The position numbers and the translations under genes were made by a program. Shown here one piece after another: positions 14,608 to 26,326 of a stretch of 64,000 nt of DNA (its first letter is position 1; each line of letters starts with the position of its first letter). This stretch comes from Cronobacter malonaticus LMG 23826. GTDB taxonomy: Bacteria > Pseudomonadota > Gammaproteobacteria > Enterobacterales > Enterobacteriaceae. A model generated the notes under the pieces. The model saw nothing but the letters and a program-made list of their open reading frames with translations, was not told the origin of the DNA and did not search any database. The stretch covers positions 3,720,001 to 3,784,000 of the forward strand of contig NZ_CP013940.1 in the NCBI RefSeq assembly GCF_001277215.2. Direction: 5' to 3'.

Positions 14608-15675
14608 ATGTTTCTGAAGCTTTTACGCTCGGTTATTGCGGGGTTAATTGTCGCCGCGTTGTTGCTGACGCTTGTGCCTTCCCTGCGCCCTTATAATCCG
14701 CTGTTGCAGCAAAAGCTCGACAGCGTCGATGAAACGCCCGTGAGTTATAACCGGGCGGTGCGCCGCGCTGCGCCTGCGGTCGTGAATGTCTATAACCGCA
14801 GCCTCGGCGGCAGCAATCGCAGCCAGCTGGAGATTCGCACGCTCGGCTCCGGCGTAATCATGGATCAGCGCGGCTATATTCTGACTAACAAACACGTCAT
14901 CAACGACGCTGACCAGATTATTGTGGCGCTGCAGGATGGCCGCGTGTTTGAGGCGCTGCTGGTAGGTTCAGACAGCCTGACCGATCTGGCGGTACTGAAA
15001 ATTAACGCAACCGCCCTGCCGGTTATTCCCATTAACCCGCAGCGAATGCCGCATATCGGCGATGTCGTCATGGCGATTGGCAACCCCTATAACCTTGGGC
15101 AGACCATCACCCAGGGGATTATCAGCGCCACCGGGCGAATCGGCCTGAACCCGTCCGGACGCCAGAATTTCCTGCAAACCGACGCCTCCATCAACCACGG
15201 CAACTCCGGCGGCGCACTGGTGAACTCGCTGGGCGAACTGATGGGTATTAACACGCTCTCTTTTGATAAAAGTAACGACGGCGAAACGCCGGAAGGCATC
15301 GGTTTTGCGATCCCAACACAGCTCGCCACGCGCATTATGGAAAAACTTATCCGCGACGGGCGCGTGATCCGCGGCTATATCGGCATCAGCGGGCGTGAAA
15401 TTACGCCGATGCACACGCCGGCGGCGGGTATCGATCAGATTCAGGGGATTGTGGTGAACGATGTGGCGCAGGACGGCCCTGCCGCGCGCGCGGGCATCCA
15501 GGTCAATGACGTGATTGTGTCGGTGAATAAGAAGCCTGCTATCTCTGCGCTGGAAACCATGGATCAGGTAGCGGAAATCCGTCCTGGCTCGGTGATCCCG
15601 GTGGAAGTCATGCGTAACGACCGCAAGCTCACTATTCAGGTAACGATTCAGGAATACCCGGCGACACCGGAATAA
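14608..15675 (+). CDS. degS: Envelope-stress sensor protease DegS
   Basis: Inner-membrane-anchored HtrA protease that senses misfolded porins through its PDZ domain and cuts RseA, releasing sigma E. The protein is 355 residues starting at ATG 14608 (MFLKLLRSV). A single N-terminal transmembrane helix covers about 7-24. The triad is H96, D126 and S200 in GNSGG, followed by one PDZ domain, against two in DegQ. SspB, encoded nearby, delivers the cut RseA fragment to ClpXP, so two steps of the sigma E cascade sit in this window. Confidence 0.98.
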   Translation: MFLKLLRSVIAGLIVAALLLTLVPSLRPYNPLLQQKLDSVDETPVSYNRAVRRAAPAVVNVYNRSLGGSNRSQLEIRTLGSGVIMDQRGYILTNKHVINDADQIIVALQDGRVFEALLVGSDSLTDLAVLKINATALPVIPINPQRMPHIGDVVMAIGNPYNLGQTITQGIISATGRIGLNPSGRQNFLQTDASINHGNSGGALVNSLGELMGINTLSFDKSNDGETPEGIGFAIPTQLATRIMEKLIRDGRVIRGYIGISGREITPMHTPAAGIDQIQGIVVNDVAQDGPAARAGIQVNDVIVSVNKKPAISALETMDQVAEIRPGSVIPVEVMRNDRKLTIQVTIQEYPATPE

Positions 15676-15690
15676 CGGAATCGCAGACAT

Positions 15691-15723
15691 AAAAAAACCG
15701 GAACCTGCGTTCCGGTTTTTTTT
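15691..15723. terminator. Bidirectional terminator shared by degS and mdh
   Basis: Stem ACCGGAAC (15697-15704) with GTTCCGGT (15709-15716), loop CTGC, with seven A before it and eight T (15716-15723) after it. It therefore works on both strands between two convergent genes. Confidence 0.92.
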
Positions 15724-15736
15724 CGCTCGTTAACGC

Positions 15737-17048
<1,312 letters not shown>

Positions 17049-17085
17049 TTTGCATAAAAATTCATCTCAATGCATAATAATGTTG
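17049..17085 (+). promoter_or_regulatory. Pair of ARG boxes, ArgR operator (autoregulation)
   Basis: Two imperfect palindromes of the ARG-box type, TTTGCATAAAAATTCAT (17049-17065) and AATGCATAATAATGTTG (17069-17085), 3 bases apart and 26 bases before the argR start. Paired boxes with this spacing bind one ArgR hexamer. The arrangement matches the autoregulated E. coli argR operator. Confidence 0.85.
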
Positions 17086-17108
17086 TTTATTGGCCTGTAT
17101 ACGGGTGA

Positions 17109-17582
<474 letters not shown>

Positions 17583-17589
17583 GCCCTGC

Positions 17590-17621
17590 GCCGCCGTCGG
17601 TTCTGCCGGCGGCAGCTCTTT
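17590..17621 (+). terminator. Probable argR terminator
   Basis: Stem GCCGCCG (17590-17596) with CGGCGGC (17607-17613), 10-base loop, then AGCTCTTTT. The T-run is offset from the stem, so strength is uncertain. Confidence 0.6.
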
Positions 17622-17876
17622 TCGCCTCGCATTTCCACTTGCTTTTATTACGCACGCAGCAGTATCTGCCTCTTTTTTACGGTTCCGCCTGTTTCGCGGC
17701 CTGAAGACCGCACAAATTGTCAAACTCACCCAATCCATTGATTTAATGAAATTTTGGTCAGAAAACGGACATTTTACCCCCATTTTTATAATGATCGGTA
17801 ATAAAAAGCATGCCCGGACCGAACAAAGTTTCATAGTAAATAATTAGGATCGTATTAATTTTTCGGGTAACTAGTG

Positions 17877-17904
17877 TATACTTGTTTTTGTGATGAGGGT
17901 CACA
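17877..17904 (+). promoter_or_regulatory. Candidate yhcN control region: -10 hexamer and CRP-type site
   Basis: TATACT (17877-17882) resembles a -10 element, without a good -35. Immediately downstream, TGTGA-TGAGGG-TCACA (17889-17904) matches both CRP half-sites at all ten conserved positions. If the -10 is real, the site overlaps the transcription start and would repress. No well-placed promoter for activation was found. Confidence 0.5.
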
Positions 17905-17946
17905 CAATAAGACCCCACCGATAACAATTACGACGAGGAAAAGAAC

Positions 17947-18210
17947 ATGAAAACCAAATCTACTGTAACAGCCCTGACACTTCTCTCCATGCTGTCCTTC
18001 GGCGCTTTCGCGGCGGATTCCATCAACGCAGAACAGGCGCAGAACCGTCAGCCTATCGGTACCGTTTCTGTTGACGCCGTAAACGCGGCTCCGATGGATC
18101 TGCGTGCGATGCTGAATGAAAAAGCAGAAGCGAAAGGCGCAACCGCGTATCGCGTGATTGAAGCCCGTACTGGCGACCACTGGCACGCCACTGCCGAGCT
18201 TTATAAATAA
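17947..18210 (+). CDS. yhcN: YhcN/BhsA-family (DUF1471) periplasmic stress peptide
   Basis: Small secreted protein of the BhsA/McbA/YhcN family; family members respond to acid, peroxide and other stress and affect biofilm, with no known biochemical activity. The protein is 87 residues: signal peptide to about residue 22 (SFGAFA before ADS), then the single DUF1471 domain with the conserved GTVSV and GDHWHATAELYK ending. GAGGAA precedes the ATG. A paralogue follows 116 bases later. Confidence 0.93.
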   Translation: MKTKSTVTALTLLSMLSFGAFAADSINAEQAQNRQPIGTVSVDAVNAAPMDLRAMLNEKAEAKGATAYRVIEARTGDHWHATAELYK

Positions 18211-18258
18211 GCGATCTAACCGTCAGGCGCTCACGCGCAACTAATATGTAATACCTCT

Positions 18259-18301
18259 CAGCGGCCCGATAAAAATCGTACGCTAACCATTAAGGCCGCT
18301 G
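18259..18301 (+). repeat. Inverted repeat in the leader of the second YhcN paralogue
   Basis: CAGCGGCC (18259-18266) and GGCCGCTG (18294-18301) are perfect inverted copies, 27 bases apart, just before the second gene's ribosome-binding site. It may be an operator or a leader hairpin. Confidence 0.5.
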
Positions 18302-18326
18302 AACACACCTGCATGAGGAATGAATA

Positions 18327-18593
18327 ATGAAAACGACATTTACCATCGCTGCTCTGGGCCTTGCATCCGTACTCTCTTTTGGTGCGAGCGCCGCAGTACA
18401 ACAGGTCAACGCGCAACAGGCGCAAAATCTCCAGCCGATGGGCTCCGTCTCTGTGACGCAGCTGACCGGCTCGCCGATGGATGTTCGCCAGCAACTGGCC
18501 GCTAAAGCAGAAAAAGAAGGCGCAAGCAGCTATCGCATCACTGAGCTGACTCAGGGCGATCACTGGCACGCCACGGCAGAACTGTACAAATAA
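18327..18593 (+). CDS. Second YhcN/BhsA-family (DUF1471) periplasmic peptide
   Basis: 88 residues: signal peptide to about residue 22 (SFGASA before AVQ), then a DUF1471 domain with GSVSV and GDHWHATAELYK. It shares the ending, the QAQN motif and overall plan with the gene just upstream, so the two look like a tandem duplication that has since diverged; E. coli K-12 has one copy here. GAGGAATGA precedes the ATG. Two hairpins follow. Confidence 0.92.
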   Translation: MKTTFTIAALGLASVLSFGASAAVQQVNAQQAQNLQPMGSVSVTQLTGSPMDVRQQLAAKAEKEGASSYRITELTQGDHWHATAELYK

Positions 18594-18599
18594 ACCCTC

Positions 18600-18646
18600 G
18601 TCGTCTTCTCCGACGACTTTTGCCCCTGCTTCGCGGGGGCCTTTTT
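18600..18646 (+). terminator. Two tandem terminators after the YhcN pair
   Basis: First hairpin GTCGTC (18600-18605) with GACGAC (18612-18617), then TTTT. Second hairpin GCCCC (18622-18626) with GGGGC (18636-18640), then CTTTTT. Both are plus-strand and 1-2 turns apart. Confidence 0.85.
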
Positions 18647-18663
18647 GAGGGTTTGCAGTATGG

Positions 18664-18936
18664 CTATTGCCGGATATTGAAGAGGAGCTGACCTTCCAGC
18701 TCCTCTTCTGCTTCATCAAACAGCAGAATCAGTGCGCCGAAGCGGCGTTTCACTTCCGCCGTCACATGCAGGAACACAATCTCCAGCGGTAATGGCAGCA
18801 CGTCTTCCATCACCACCTTCCACAGACTATCCAGATCCGTTACGCGCGCGGCCCCGATGCCAAACGTGTCGGCAAATGCCCGATAGAAATCCTGTTGACT
18901 GGCAATCGTACTGAAATCAAAACTGTAGCTTTTCAT
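18664..18936 (-). CDS. yhcO: Barstar-family protein YhcO
   Basis: 90-residue cytoplasmic protein of the barstar (ribonuclease inhibitor) fold. The start [11 protein letters not shown] at 18936 matches E. coli YhcO; a Met four codons earlier gives an extra MVAT. Conserved blocks are [10 protein letters not shown] and [12 protein letters not shown], plus the acidic [10 protein letters not shown] near the C-terminus. No barnase-type RNase gene is adjacent, so a cognate toxin is not evident. Its stop faces the YhcN pair terminators. Confidence 0.92.
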   Translation of the reverse strand: MKSYSFDFSTIASQQDFYRAFADTFGIGAARVTDLDSLWKVVMEDVLPLPLEIVFLHVTAEVKRRFGALILLFDEAEEELEGQLLFNIRQ

Positions 18937-18981
18937 TGTCGCCACCACGTTTAGCGGGCGGCTGCGATGCCGCCCTCACGC

Positions 18982-20436
18982 TTATAACCCGCCAAGATGC
19001 AGCGTTTTCACTTCCATAAACTCATCCAGCCCCAGCACAGACCCTTCGCGCCCAAGCCCTGACTCCTTCACGCCGCCAAACGGCGCGACTTCCGTTGACA
19101 CCGCGCATTCGTTAACGCCAATCATGCCGCTTTCCAGCAGCTGTGAGACGCGGAACACGCGCTGAAGGTTCTGGGTGTAGAAGTAAGCGGCGAGCCCATA
19201 AGGCGTATTGTTGGCCCGCGCGATGACTTCCTCTTCGGTTTTAAAGCTAAAGCAGGCCGCCAGCGGGCCGAAGGTCTCTTCCTGCGCCAGCTTCATATCG
19301 TCGTTTGCATCAATCAGCACGGTCGGCTGCCAGAAATTGCCGCCGAGCGCATGCGGTTTGCCGCCGGTAAGCACTTTCGCGCCTTTCGCGACCGCGTCGT
19401 CCACATGTTCGCGCACTTTTTCGACCGCCGATGTCTCGATAAGCGGCCCGACGATAACGCCGTCTTCCATGCCGTTGCCCACTTTCAGCGCTTTTACCGC
19501 CTCCGCCAGTTGATTGACGAAACGATCATAAACGCCTTCCTGAATGTAGAAACGGTTAACGCTGACGCACACCTGGCCTGCGTTACGGAATTTATTGGCG
19601 ACAGCACCTTTCACCGCCGCGTCGATGTCGGCATCGTCAAACACGATGTACGGCGCGTTGCCGCCAAGCTCCATCGAGACTTTTTTCATCGTTTCGGCGG
19701 CGTTGCGCATCAGCGTTTTGCCAACGGCGGTCGAGCCGGTGAAGGAGATTTTACGGACATCCGGGCTTGCCATAATGGCATCGCTGATTTCCGATGTACT
19801 GCCCGCCACCGCGTTCAGCACGCCGTCCGGCACGCCCGCCTCTTGCGCCAGCGCTACCAGCGCAAAGGCGCTGAGCGGCGTATTGTTGGCGGGTTTGATA
19901 ACGCCGGTACAGCCTGCGGCCAGCGCCGGGCCAAGCTTGCGGGTCAGCATCGCCATCGGGAAGTTCCAGGGCGTGATCGCCGCCACCACGCCGACCGGCT
20001 CGCGGGTCGCCAGGATACGCGAGCCGGGCTTCACGGGCGGAATGATTTCACCATTGGCGCGTTTGGCCTGTTCGGCGAACCACTGGATAAAGCTCGCGGC
20101 ATATTCCACTTCGCCTTCGGCTTCTTTCAGCGGCTTGCCCTGCTCACTCGTCATCAGCTCGCCAAGCGCGCGCTTGTTTTCAATGATGAGCTGATACCAG
20201 CGATAGAGAATTTCAGAACGTTCTTTCGCGGTTTTGGCGCGCCAGGCGGGGAACGCGCGGCTGGCGGCGGCGATAGCGGCCTCGGTCTCTTTTTTGCCCG
20301 CTTTCGCAACCTGCGCGATGACCTCGCCCGTCGCCGGGTTTAGCACATCAAAGGTCTCCTGCGCGCTGTGCCATTTCCCGTCAACAAAATAGCCGGTTTT
20401 AAAAAACGCATATTCTGCAAATGCTTGTGCGGTCAT
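18982..20436 (-). CDS. Aldehyde dehydrogenase, succinate-semialdehyde dehydrogenase type
   Basis: NAD(P)-dependent oxidation of an aldehyde to an acid in the cytoplasm. The 484-residue length and motifs (ITPWNFPMAMLTRKLGPALAAG, SFTGSTAVGK, ELGGNAPYIVFDDAD) place it with GabD/Sad enzymes. The catalytic cysteine is in GQVCVSVNR and the general base in ELGG. GabD has GQTCVCANR here; the second cysteine is Ser, so a disulfide switch of that kind cannot form. The cofactor-site KPANNTP differs from GabD KPASQTP, so NAD or NADP preference is unclear. ATG 20436 is chosen because of AGGAGGGG before it. Not present between yhcO and aaeB in E. coli K-12. Physiological substrate unknown. Confidence 0.88.
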   Translation of the reverse strand: MTAQAFAEYAFFKTGYFVDGKWHSAQETFDVLNPATGEVIAQVAKAGKKETEAAIAAASRAFPAWRAKTAKERSEILYRWYQLIIENKRALGELMTSEQGKPLKEAEGEVEYAASFIQWFAEQAKRANGEIIPPVKPGSRILATREPVGVVAAITPWNFPMAMLTRKLGPALAAGCTGVIKPANNTPLSAFALVALAQEAGVPDGVLNAVAGSTSEISDAIMASPDVRKISFTGSTAVGKTLMRNAAETMKKVSMELGGNAPYIVFDDADIDAAVKGAVANKFRNAGQVCVSVNRFYIQEGVYDRFVNQLAEAVKALKVGNGMEDGVIVGPLIETSAVEKVREHVDDAVAKGAKVLTGGKPHALGGNFWQPTVLIDANDDMKLAQEETFGPLAACFSFKTEEEVIARANNTPYGLAAYFYTQNLQRVFRVSQLLESGMIGVNECAVSTEVAPFGGVKESGLGREGSVLGLDEFMEVKTLHLGGL

Positions 20437-20485
20437 TGTCCCCTCCTGCACGTGAAATTCCGTGGATGGAGGTAAGTATAGACAG

Positions 20486-20515
20486 AAAAAAACCGACGCT
20501 TTGGGCGTCGGTTTT
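20486..20515 (-). terminator. Terminator of aaeXAB
   Basis: Stem ACCGACGC (20492-20499) with GCGTCGGT (20505-20512), 5-base loop; on the minus strand seven T follow. It starts right after the aaeB stop and before the dehydrogenase ribosome-binding site. Confidence 0.85.
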
Positions 20516-20519
20516 GGCA

Positions 20520-22490
20520 TTACGTGTTGGTAAACGCCTGCTGATATTTATGAAGCATATCGGTCAGGCGCTTCACGGAATCAATCACCGACTGCGGCGC
20601 CGCCCAGACATGCAGCTTCTCCTGGTAGACCGCCAGCTCATCCAGCAACTGGCGGAACGTCGCGCGTCGTTTCTCATCGCTGGACGCGGAAATAACACGG
20701 TCCGCCGTGCGTCTCAACTGGCGGTGAAACGCCGAGAGATCGTCATTGACCGGCACCGGCGCTTCGCGCAGACGCTGGTGCGCGATGATGAGATTCAGCG
20801 CCAGGCGAAACTTCGCCACGTCGTCCGGGAATTTGCTCAGCAGCAAAAAGAGCTGCTGATAGAGCGCGGGCAGATGGTTCTCTTTGCGCCGCGCTTTGTT
20901 GGTGGTGAGCGAAGAAACTGCCGCCGAGACAAACTGGTTCAGCAACATGCGGCCCGTCTGCGCCTGTGAATTATCGCGGATCACCAGAATCACCATCATC
21001 GCCAGCACACAGCCCACCAGTTGCCCGAGCGCGCTGTCGAGGAACTGGCTGAAGTGGAAGGTCATAGGGTTATCCAGCACCAGAATATTGATGGTGCCCG
21101 CCAGCGCGCCCATAGAGCCGAGCCGCCGCTTTTGCACTTCGATGCCGATAAAAAAGCCGAGCAGCGCCAGGCTGATACACAGCAGCAACATGCTCTGCTG
21201 GGTCGAAGGTAGCACAACCAGAAAGTAAAATGCCCCAAGCGGCAGCGCGACGAGCATCCCGTAGAGGAAATCGAGCGATACCATGCGCGGGTTCGGCAGA
21301 CGCATCGCCAGCGCCGTCACAACCGCAATCATGATCATCGCGCCGCTGCCGGAGGTCCAGCCGGTCCAGAGCCAGAAAAGCGTGCCCAGCAGGCAAGACA
21401 CCGTCGTGCGCCAGAAATTGATCATGGCGTGGTGGCGCTCCGCCGACGGCGCTTTGACCACCACTTCGTCGGTCAATACGTCCTCTTCCACCGCGCTGAT
21501 TTTCGCGTTCGTGATCACGCCACGCTTGAGCAGCAGATAACGCGTGGCCGCGCCCACCCAAGTGTAAATCGTCACCGGCGTGTCGTGCTCGCCGGTCCAG
21601 GAGAGCACGCGGCGGATGAATTTCAGGCGGCGGTGCACATCAGCGGCAGTCTCCACCGGCTCGACAAACAGCTCGCGGTATTCCGGCGCTATCGACTCCG
21701 GGCGAGTGTTCTGAATGAGATACGTCTCGCAGGCCTGGGTAATGAGCGTCAGCGAGAGCGTATTGAGCGCTTTCAGGCGGCGGTTCGCGCGCACCCAGCG
21801 CGACGACTCCATATTCAGGTTCACCCGCATGCCGTCGAGCGCGGCGGTGCGGCGCACCAGCGCGCCCCAGGCTTTATCCACCGCCTCACTGTCACCGTGG
21901 GCCATGCAGAGCTGCATCAGGCGAAACTGCTCAACCAGCAGCGCGTCCAGCTCGCGGTCGATCTCTTTCTTAATAGAGCGCGGGGAGAATAAAAGATCGG
22001 CGATAATCGCGCAGAAGATCCCGAGCACGATTTCACTGCAGCGCTCCAGCGCGAACTGCGGTGCCAGCAGCGGCTCGGTCTGGATCGTGATGACGATAAT
22101 CAGCGCCGTATAACCCGCAAGCCCCCAGGCGTACGAGTTTTCGACTCTCACCAGCGATGAAATCCAGGTACAGAAACCGGCCCAGATACAGCAAAGGGTC
22201 AGCATCACGACCGGCGCGCGAATGGTGCCAATAATCATCACCAGCGCGGCGATGCAGCCAATAAACGTACCGATGATGCGGAGCATTCCGCGATAGCGGA
22301 TAGCGCCGGACCACGGCTCGCCGCCTGCGGCAAACGCCGGCCCCGCCGCCACAATCGCGGCGGTCAGCACCGCCCAGCGCGGCGTCTCAAGCTGAAAGTG
22401 AAACCCGACAAACAGCGCCAGCACAATAGCGGTGGCGAGCTTTATCGCAAAGCGCAGGTGCCGGGGATCGATTGATAAAAATCCCATCAT
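20520..22490 (-). CDS. aaeB: Aromatic carboxylic acid efflux pump, inner-membrane subunit
   Basis: Inner-membrane transporter of the aromatic acid exporter (FUSC/PET) family that expels p-hydroxybenzoate and related acids with AaeA. The protein is 656 residues (655 in E. coli). Two blocks of transmembrane helices (about 10-165 and 360-510) are each followed by a soluble domain. Conserved segments are [19 protein letters not shown] and [19 protein letters not shown]. Two adjacent ATGs (22490, 22487) are possible; the second matches E. coli better. It starts 2 bases after the aaeA stop. Confidence 0.96.
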   Translation of the reverse strand: MMGFLSIDPRHLRFAIKLATAIVLALFVGFHFQLETPRWAVLTAAIVAAGPAFAAGGEPWSGAIRYRGMLRIIGTFIGCIAALVMIIGTIRAPVVMLTLCCIWAGFCTWISSLVRVENSYAWGLAGYTALIIVITIQTEPLLAPQFALERCSEIVLGIFCAIIADLLFSPRSIKKEIDRELDALLVEQFRLMQLCMAHGDSEAVDKAWGALVRRTAALDGMRVNLNMESSRWVRANRRLKALNTLSLTLITQACETYLIQNTRPESIAPEYRELFVEPVETAADVHRRLKFIRRVLSWTGEHDTPVTIYTWVGAATRYLLLKRGVITNAKISAVEEDVLTDEVVVKAPSAERHHAMINFWRTTVSCLLGTLFWLWTGWTSGSGAMIMIAVVTALAMRLPNPRMVSLDFLYGMLVALPLGAFYFLVVLPSTQQSMLLLCISLALLGFFIGIEVQKRRLGSMGALAGTINILVLDNPMTFHFSQFLDSALGQLVGCVLAMMVILVIRDNSQAQTGRMLLNQFVSAAVSSLTTNKARRKENHLPALYQQLFLLLSKFPDDVAKFRLALNLIIAHQRLREAPVPVNDDLSAFHRQLRRTADRVISASSDEKRRATFRQLLDELAVYQEKLHVWAAPQSVIDSVKRLTDMLHKYQQAFTNT

Positions 22491-22492
22491 GA

Positions 22493-23425
22493 TTAGCCGA
22501 ATTCGCGCAGACGGTGCATCAGCTTGTTAAAGGCCGACTCCTGGCTGCGGTCGCGATCCCGCTCCCCCGTCACCACGACGGTCGCCGTCGTGCCGGACGG
22601 ATAAAGGTTGCCAGGCTGTTTATCGAGGCGAATACGCACCGGCACGCGCTGCGCCAGGCGTACCCATTCGAGGTTAGAATCGACGGTCGCCATGCCTTTG
22701 TCGTCGCGCGTACTGCTGGCGTTCGTGACGCCCGCCGAGACGCTGTCGACGGTGCCGTGCAGCACGTTATTGCTGCCAAGCGGCGTAATCTCTACGCGAA
22801 AGCCGGGGCGCACGCCCTCAAGCTTGGTCTCTTCCATATAAGCCTGAACGTAGAAGCTGTTCTGTTTGACTAGCGCCACCGCCGTGGAGCCGCGCGTAAT
22901 GAACTCGCCCGTATAGACGTTAAGGTTGGTTATCCAGCCGTCCGCCGGTGCGCGGATGACGGTGCGTTGCAGGTCGAGCTTCGCCAGATCGCGCGTCGCT
23001 TCGGCTTTCGCCAGCTGATGCAGCACGGTTTGCAGCACGTTGTTCGCCTGGTCTATCTCTTCACGCGACATCGCCTGAATGCCAAGCTTATTACGACGGC
23101 CCGCCTCGCGACGTTTTTCATTGGCCAGCGCCTGGTAGTACGCGACATCGGCTTCGGCTTCTTCCAGCGCCTTCTGGTAGCGCGGCTGGTCTATAGTGAA
23201 AAGCACCTGGTCTTTTTTCACCAGCTGGTTGTCATGCACGTCCACCGACGTGATAAGCCCGGCGACGTCGGGCGCAATGGCGACCACATCAGCGCTGAAG
23301 CGCGCATCGCGCGTCCAGGGCGATTCGGTATAAAAACTCCAGGCGCGAAAAATGGCGATGAAGGCGAGCACGACCAGCACCACGGTGATGGCTGTGCGGG
23401 TGATTTTTGTTGTTAGTAGTTTCAC
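22493..23425 (-). CDS. aaeA: Aromatic carboxylic acid efflux pump, membrane fusion subunit
   Basis: Periplasmic adaptor (HlyD/EmrA type) of the AaeAB pump. A GTG start at 23425 gives 310 residues, the E. coli length, and lies 5 bases after GAGG; the in-frame TTG at 23440 would add five residues with no support. One N-terminal transmembrane helix ([16 protein letters not shown]), then lipoyl-like halves ([39 protein letters not shown]) around a coiled coil, and a beta-barrel region. The start overlaps the end of aaeX without leaving a gap, indicating coupled translation. Confidence 0.95.
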   Translation of the reverse strand: MKLLTTKITRTAITVVLVVLAFIAIFRAWSFYTESPWTRDARFSADVVAIAPDVAGLITSVDVHDNQLVKKDQVLFTIDQPRYQKALEEAEADVAYYQALANEKRREAGRRNKLGIQAMSREEIDQANNVLQTVLHQLAKAEATRDLAKLDLQRTVIRAPADGWITNLNVYTGEFITRGSTAVALVKQNSFYVQAYMEETKLEGVRPGFRVEITPLGSNNVLHGTVDSVSAGVTNASSTRDDKGMATVDSNLEWVRLAQRVPVRIRLDKQPGNLYPSGTTATVVVTGERDRDRSQESAFNKLMHRLREFG

Positions 23426-23432
23426 ATCAACC

Positions 23433-23636
23433 TCAGACAAACAAGCGCGACAGCAGATAGAACAGACAGCAATAGAGCGCCGTGTTGAATAACGCCGGAT
23501 GCCAGACGAAATCGTAGATCCCGGTCGGGATCAGCGCGCGGCGCACCAGCCAGAAAATCGCCAGCGACAGCAGAAGCTCAAAAAAGATCGGCGGAAAGGA
23601 AAGACCGAATATCACAATGACCGGAAAAAGACTCAT
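23433..23636 (-). CDS. aaeX: AaeX small membrane protein (DUF1656)
   Basis: 67-residue hydrophobic protein with two predicted helices ([25 protein letters not shown] in two parts, and [18 protein letters not shown]). First gene of aaeXAB. Its role in the pump is not established. The order X-A-B and the divergent regulator aaeR match E. coli. Confidence 0.93.
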   Translation of the reverse strand: MSLFPVIVIFGLSFPPIFFELLLSLAIFWLVRRALIPTGIYDFVWHPALFNTALYCCLFYLLSRLFV

Positions 23637-23776
23637 GTTGACCTTGATTTGCGTGCAGGCGATTGATTTTTAAACTATATTCCGCAACGAGTGGCCTGGA
23701 ATGGCCGGGCGAGAGTGCGGTGTAGTTATGTTGGAAATAATATATTAGCGTAACTGATAGTAAGTTATCTATGATA

Positions 23777-23792
23777 TGTGATCTAAATCACT
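23777..23792. promoter_or_regulatory. CRP/FNR-like palindrome between aaeX and aaeR
   Basis: TGTGA-TCTAAA-TCACT matches CRP half-sites at nine of ten positions, and the inner TGAT-CTAA-ATCA also resembles an FNR box. It lies 18 bases before the aaeR ATG and about 140 bases before aaeX, in the space that must also hold the AaeR site. Confidence 0.5.
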
Positions 23793-23810
23793 TTTAAGCC
23801 AGAGTGAATA

Positions 23811-24755
23811 ATGGAACGACTAAAAAGAATGTCGGTGTTCGCCAAAGTGGTGGAGCTGGGCTCGTTTACCAGCGCCGCCAGGCAGCTTGAGATGAGCGTC
23901 TCCTCTATCAGTCAGACGGTATCGAAACTGGAAGATGAGTTGCAGGTCAAGCTGTTAAACCGCAGCACCCGCAGCATTGGCTTAACCGAGGCAGGCCGGA
24001 TCTACTACCAGGGCTGTCGTCGTATGCTGCATGAAGTACAGGAAGTGCATGAACAGTTATACGCTTTTAATAATAGCCCTATCGGCACGCTGCGGATCGG
24101 CTGTTCTTCAACCATGGCGCAAAATGTGCTGGCGTCTCTGACTGCCGGAATGCTGCGCGACTATCCGGGGCTGTCGGTCAACCTGGTGACCGGTATTCCG
24201 GCTCCCGATCTCATCGCCGACGGGCTGGACGTGGTGATCCGCGTCGGCGCGCTGCAGGATTCCAGCCTGTTTTCGAAGCGCCTCGGCTCGATGCCGATGG
24301 TCGTCTGCGCGGCCAAAAGCTATCTCGCCCAGGCGGGCACGCCGGAAAAGCCCGCCGATCTCGCCAACCATTCATGGCTTGAATATAGCGTACGCCCGGA
24401 CAATGAATTCGAGCTTATCGCGCCGGAAGGCATTTCTACCCGTCTGCTGCCGCAGGGGCGTTTTGTCACTAACGATCCGATGACCCTCTCACGCTGGCTG
24501 AAAGCGGGCGCTGGCATTGCGTATGTGCCGCTGATGTGGGTGATCGATGAGATCAACAGCGGGGAGCTGGAGATCCTGTTCCCGCGCTACCAGTCCGACC
24601 CGCGTCCGGTCTACGCGCTCTATACCGAAAAGGACAAACTACCGCTTAAGGTGCAGGTGTGTATCAACGCGCTTAATGACTATTTCGTGAAAGTGGCGCA
24701 GGTTTATCAGGAGATGCGGGGAAGAAACGGGAAGGGAAAAGAGAGCCGCGCCTGA
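23811..24755 (+). CDS. aaeR: LysR-type activator of aromatic acid efflux
   Basis: LysR-family regulator that in E. coli activates aaeXAB in response to aromatic carboxylates. 314 residues. The N-terminal winged helix (RMSVFAKVVELGSFTSAARQLEMSVSSISQTVSKLE) is followed by a CrgA-type effector domain (GTLRIGCSSTMAQNVLASL). The tail is a few residues longer than in E. coli (GRNGKGKESRA). Divergent from aaeX, the usual layout for this class. Confidence 0.95.
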   Translation: MERLKRMSVFAKVVELGSFTSAARQLEMSVSSISQTVSKLEDELQVKLLNRSTRSIGLTEAGRIYYQGCRRMLHEVQEVHEQLYAFNNSPIGTLRIGCSSTMAQNVLASLTAGMLRDYPGLSVNLVTGIPAPDLIADGLDVVIRVGALQDSSLFSKRLGSMPMVVCAAKSYLAQAGTPEKPADLANHSWLEYSVRPDNEFELIAPEGISTRLLPQGRFVTNDPMTLSRWLKAGAGIAYVPLMWVIDEINSGELEILFPRYQSDPRPVYALYTEKDKLPLKVQVCINALNDYFVKVAQVYQEMRGRNGKGKESRA

Positions 24756-24760
24756 GTGTC

Positions 24761-24785
24761 TCGCCCCTCGCCAACGGAGGGGCGA
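24761..24785. terminator. Hairpin between convergent aaeR and tldD
   Basis: Perfect 9-bp stem TCGCCCCTC (24761-24769) with GAGGGGCGA (24777-24785), 7-base loop. No T-run on either side, so it may protect 3' ends rather than terminate by itself. Confidence 0.5.
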
Positions 24786-24795
24786 AACCACATGT

Positions 24796-26247
<1,452 letters not shown>

Positions 26248-26326
26248 CTACTCTCTTGGTCCTGCCCGCACGGGCAATGAAAAAGGTTATCAGGCGAGCT
26301 TGCGGTAATTCCGCCGCGGCGTCAAA

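Noticed and set aside
18664..18936. YhcO as antitoxin of a barnase-like system
   Set aside because: The fold fits barstar, but no RNase toxin gene lies beside it and the neighbours are unrelated.
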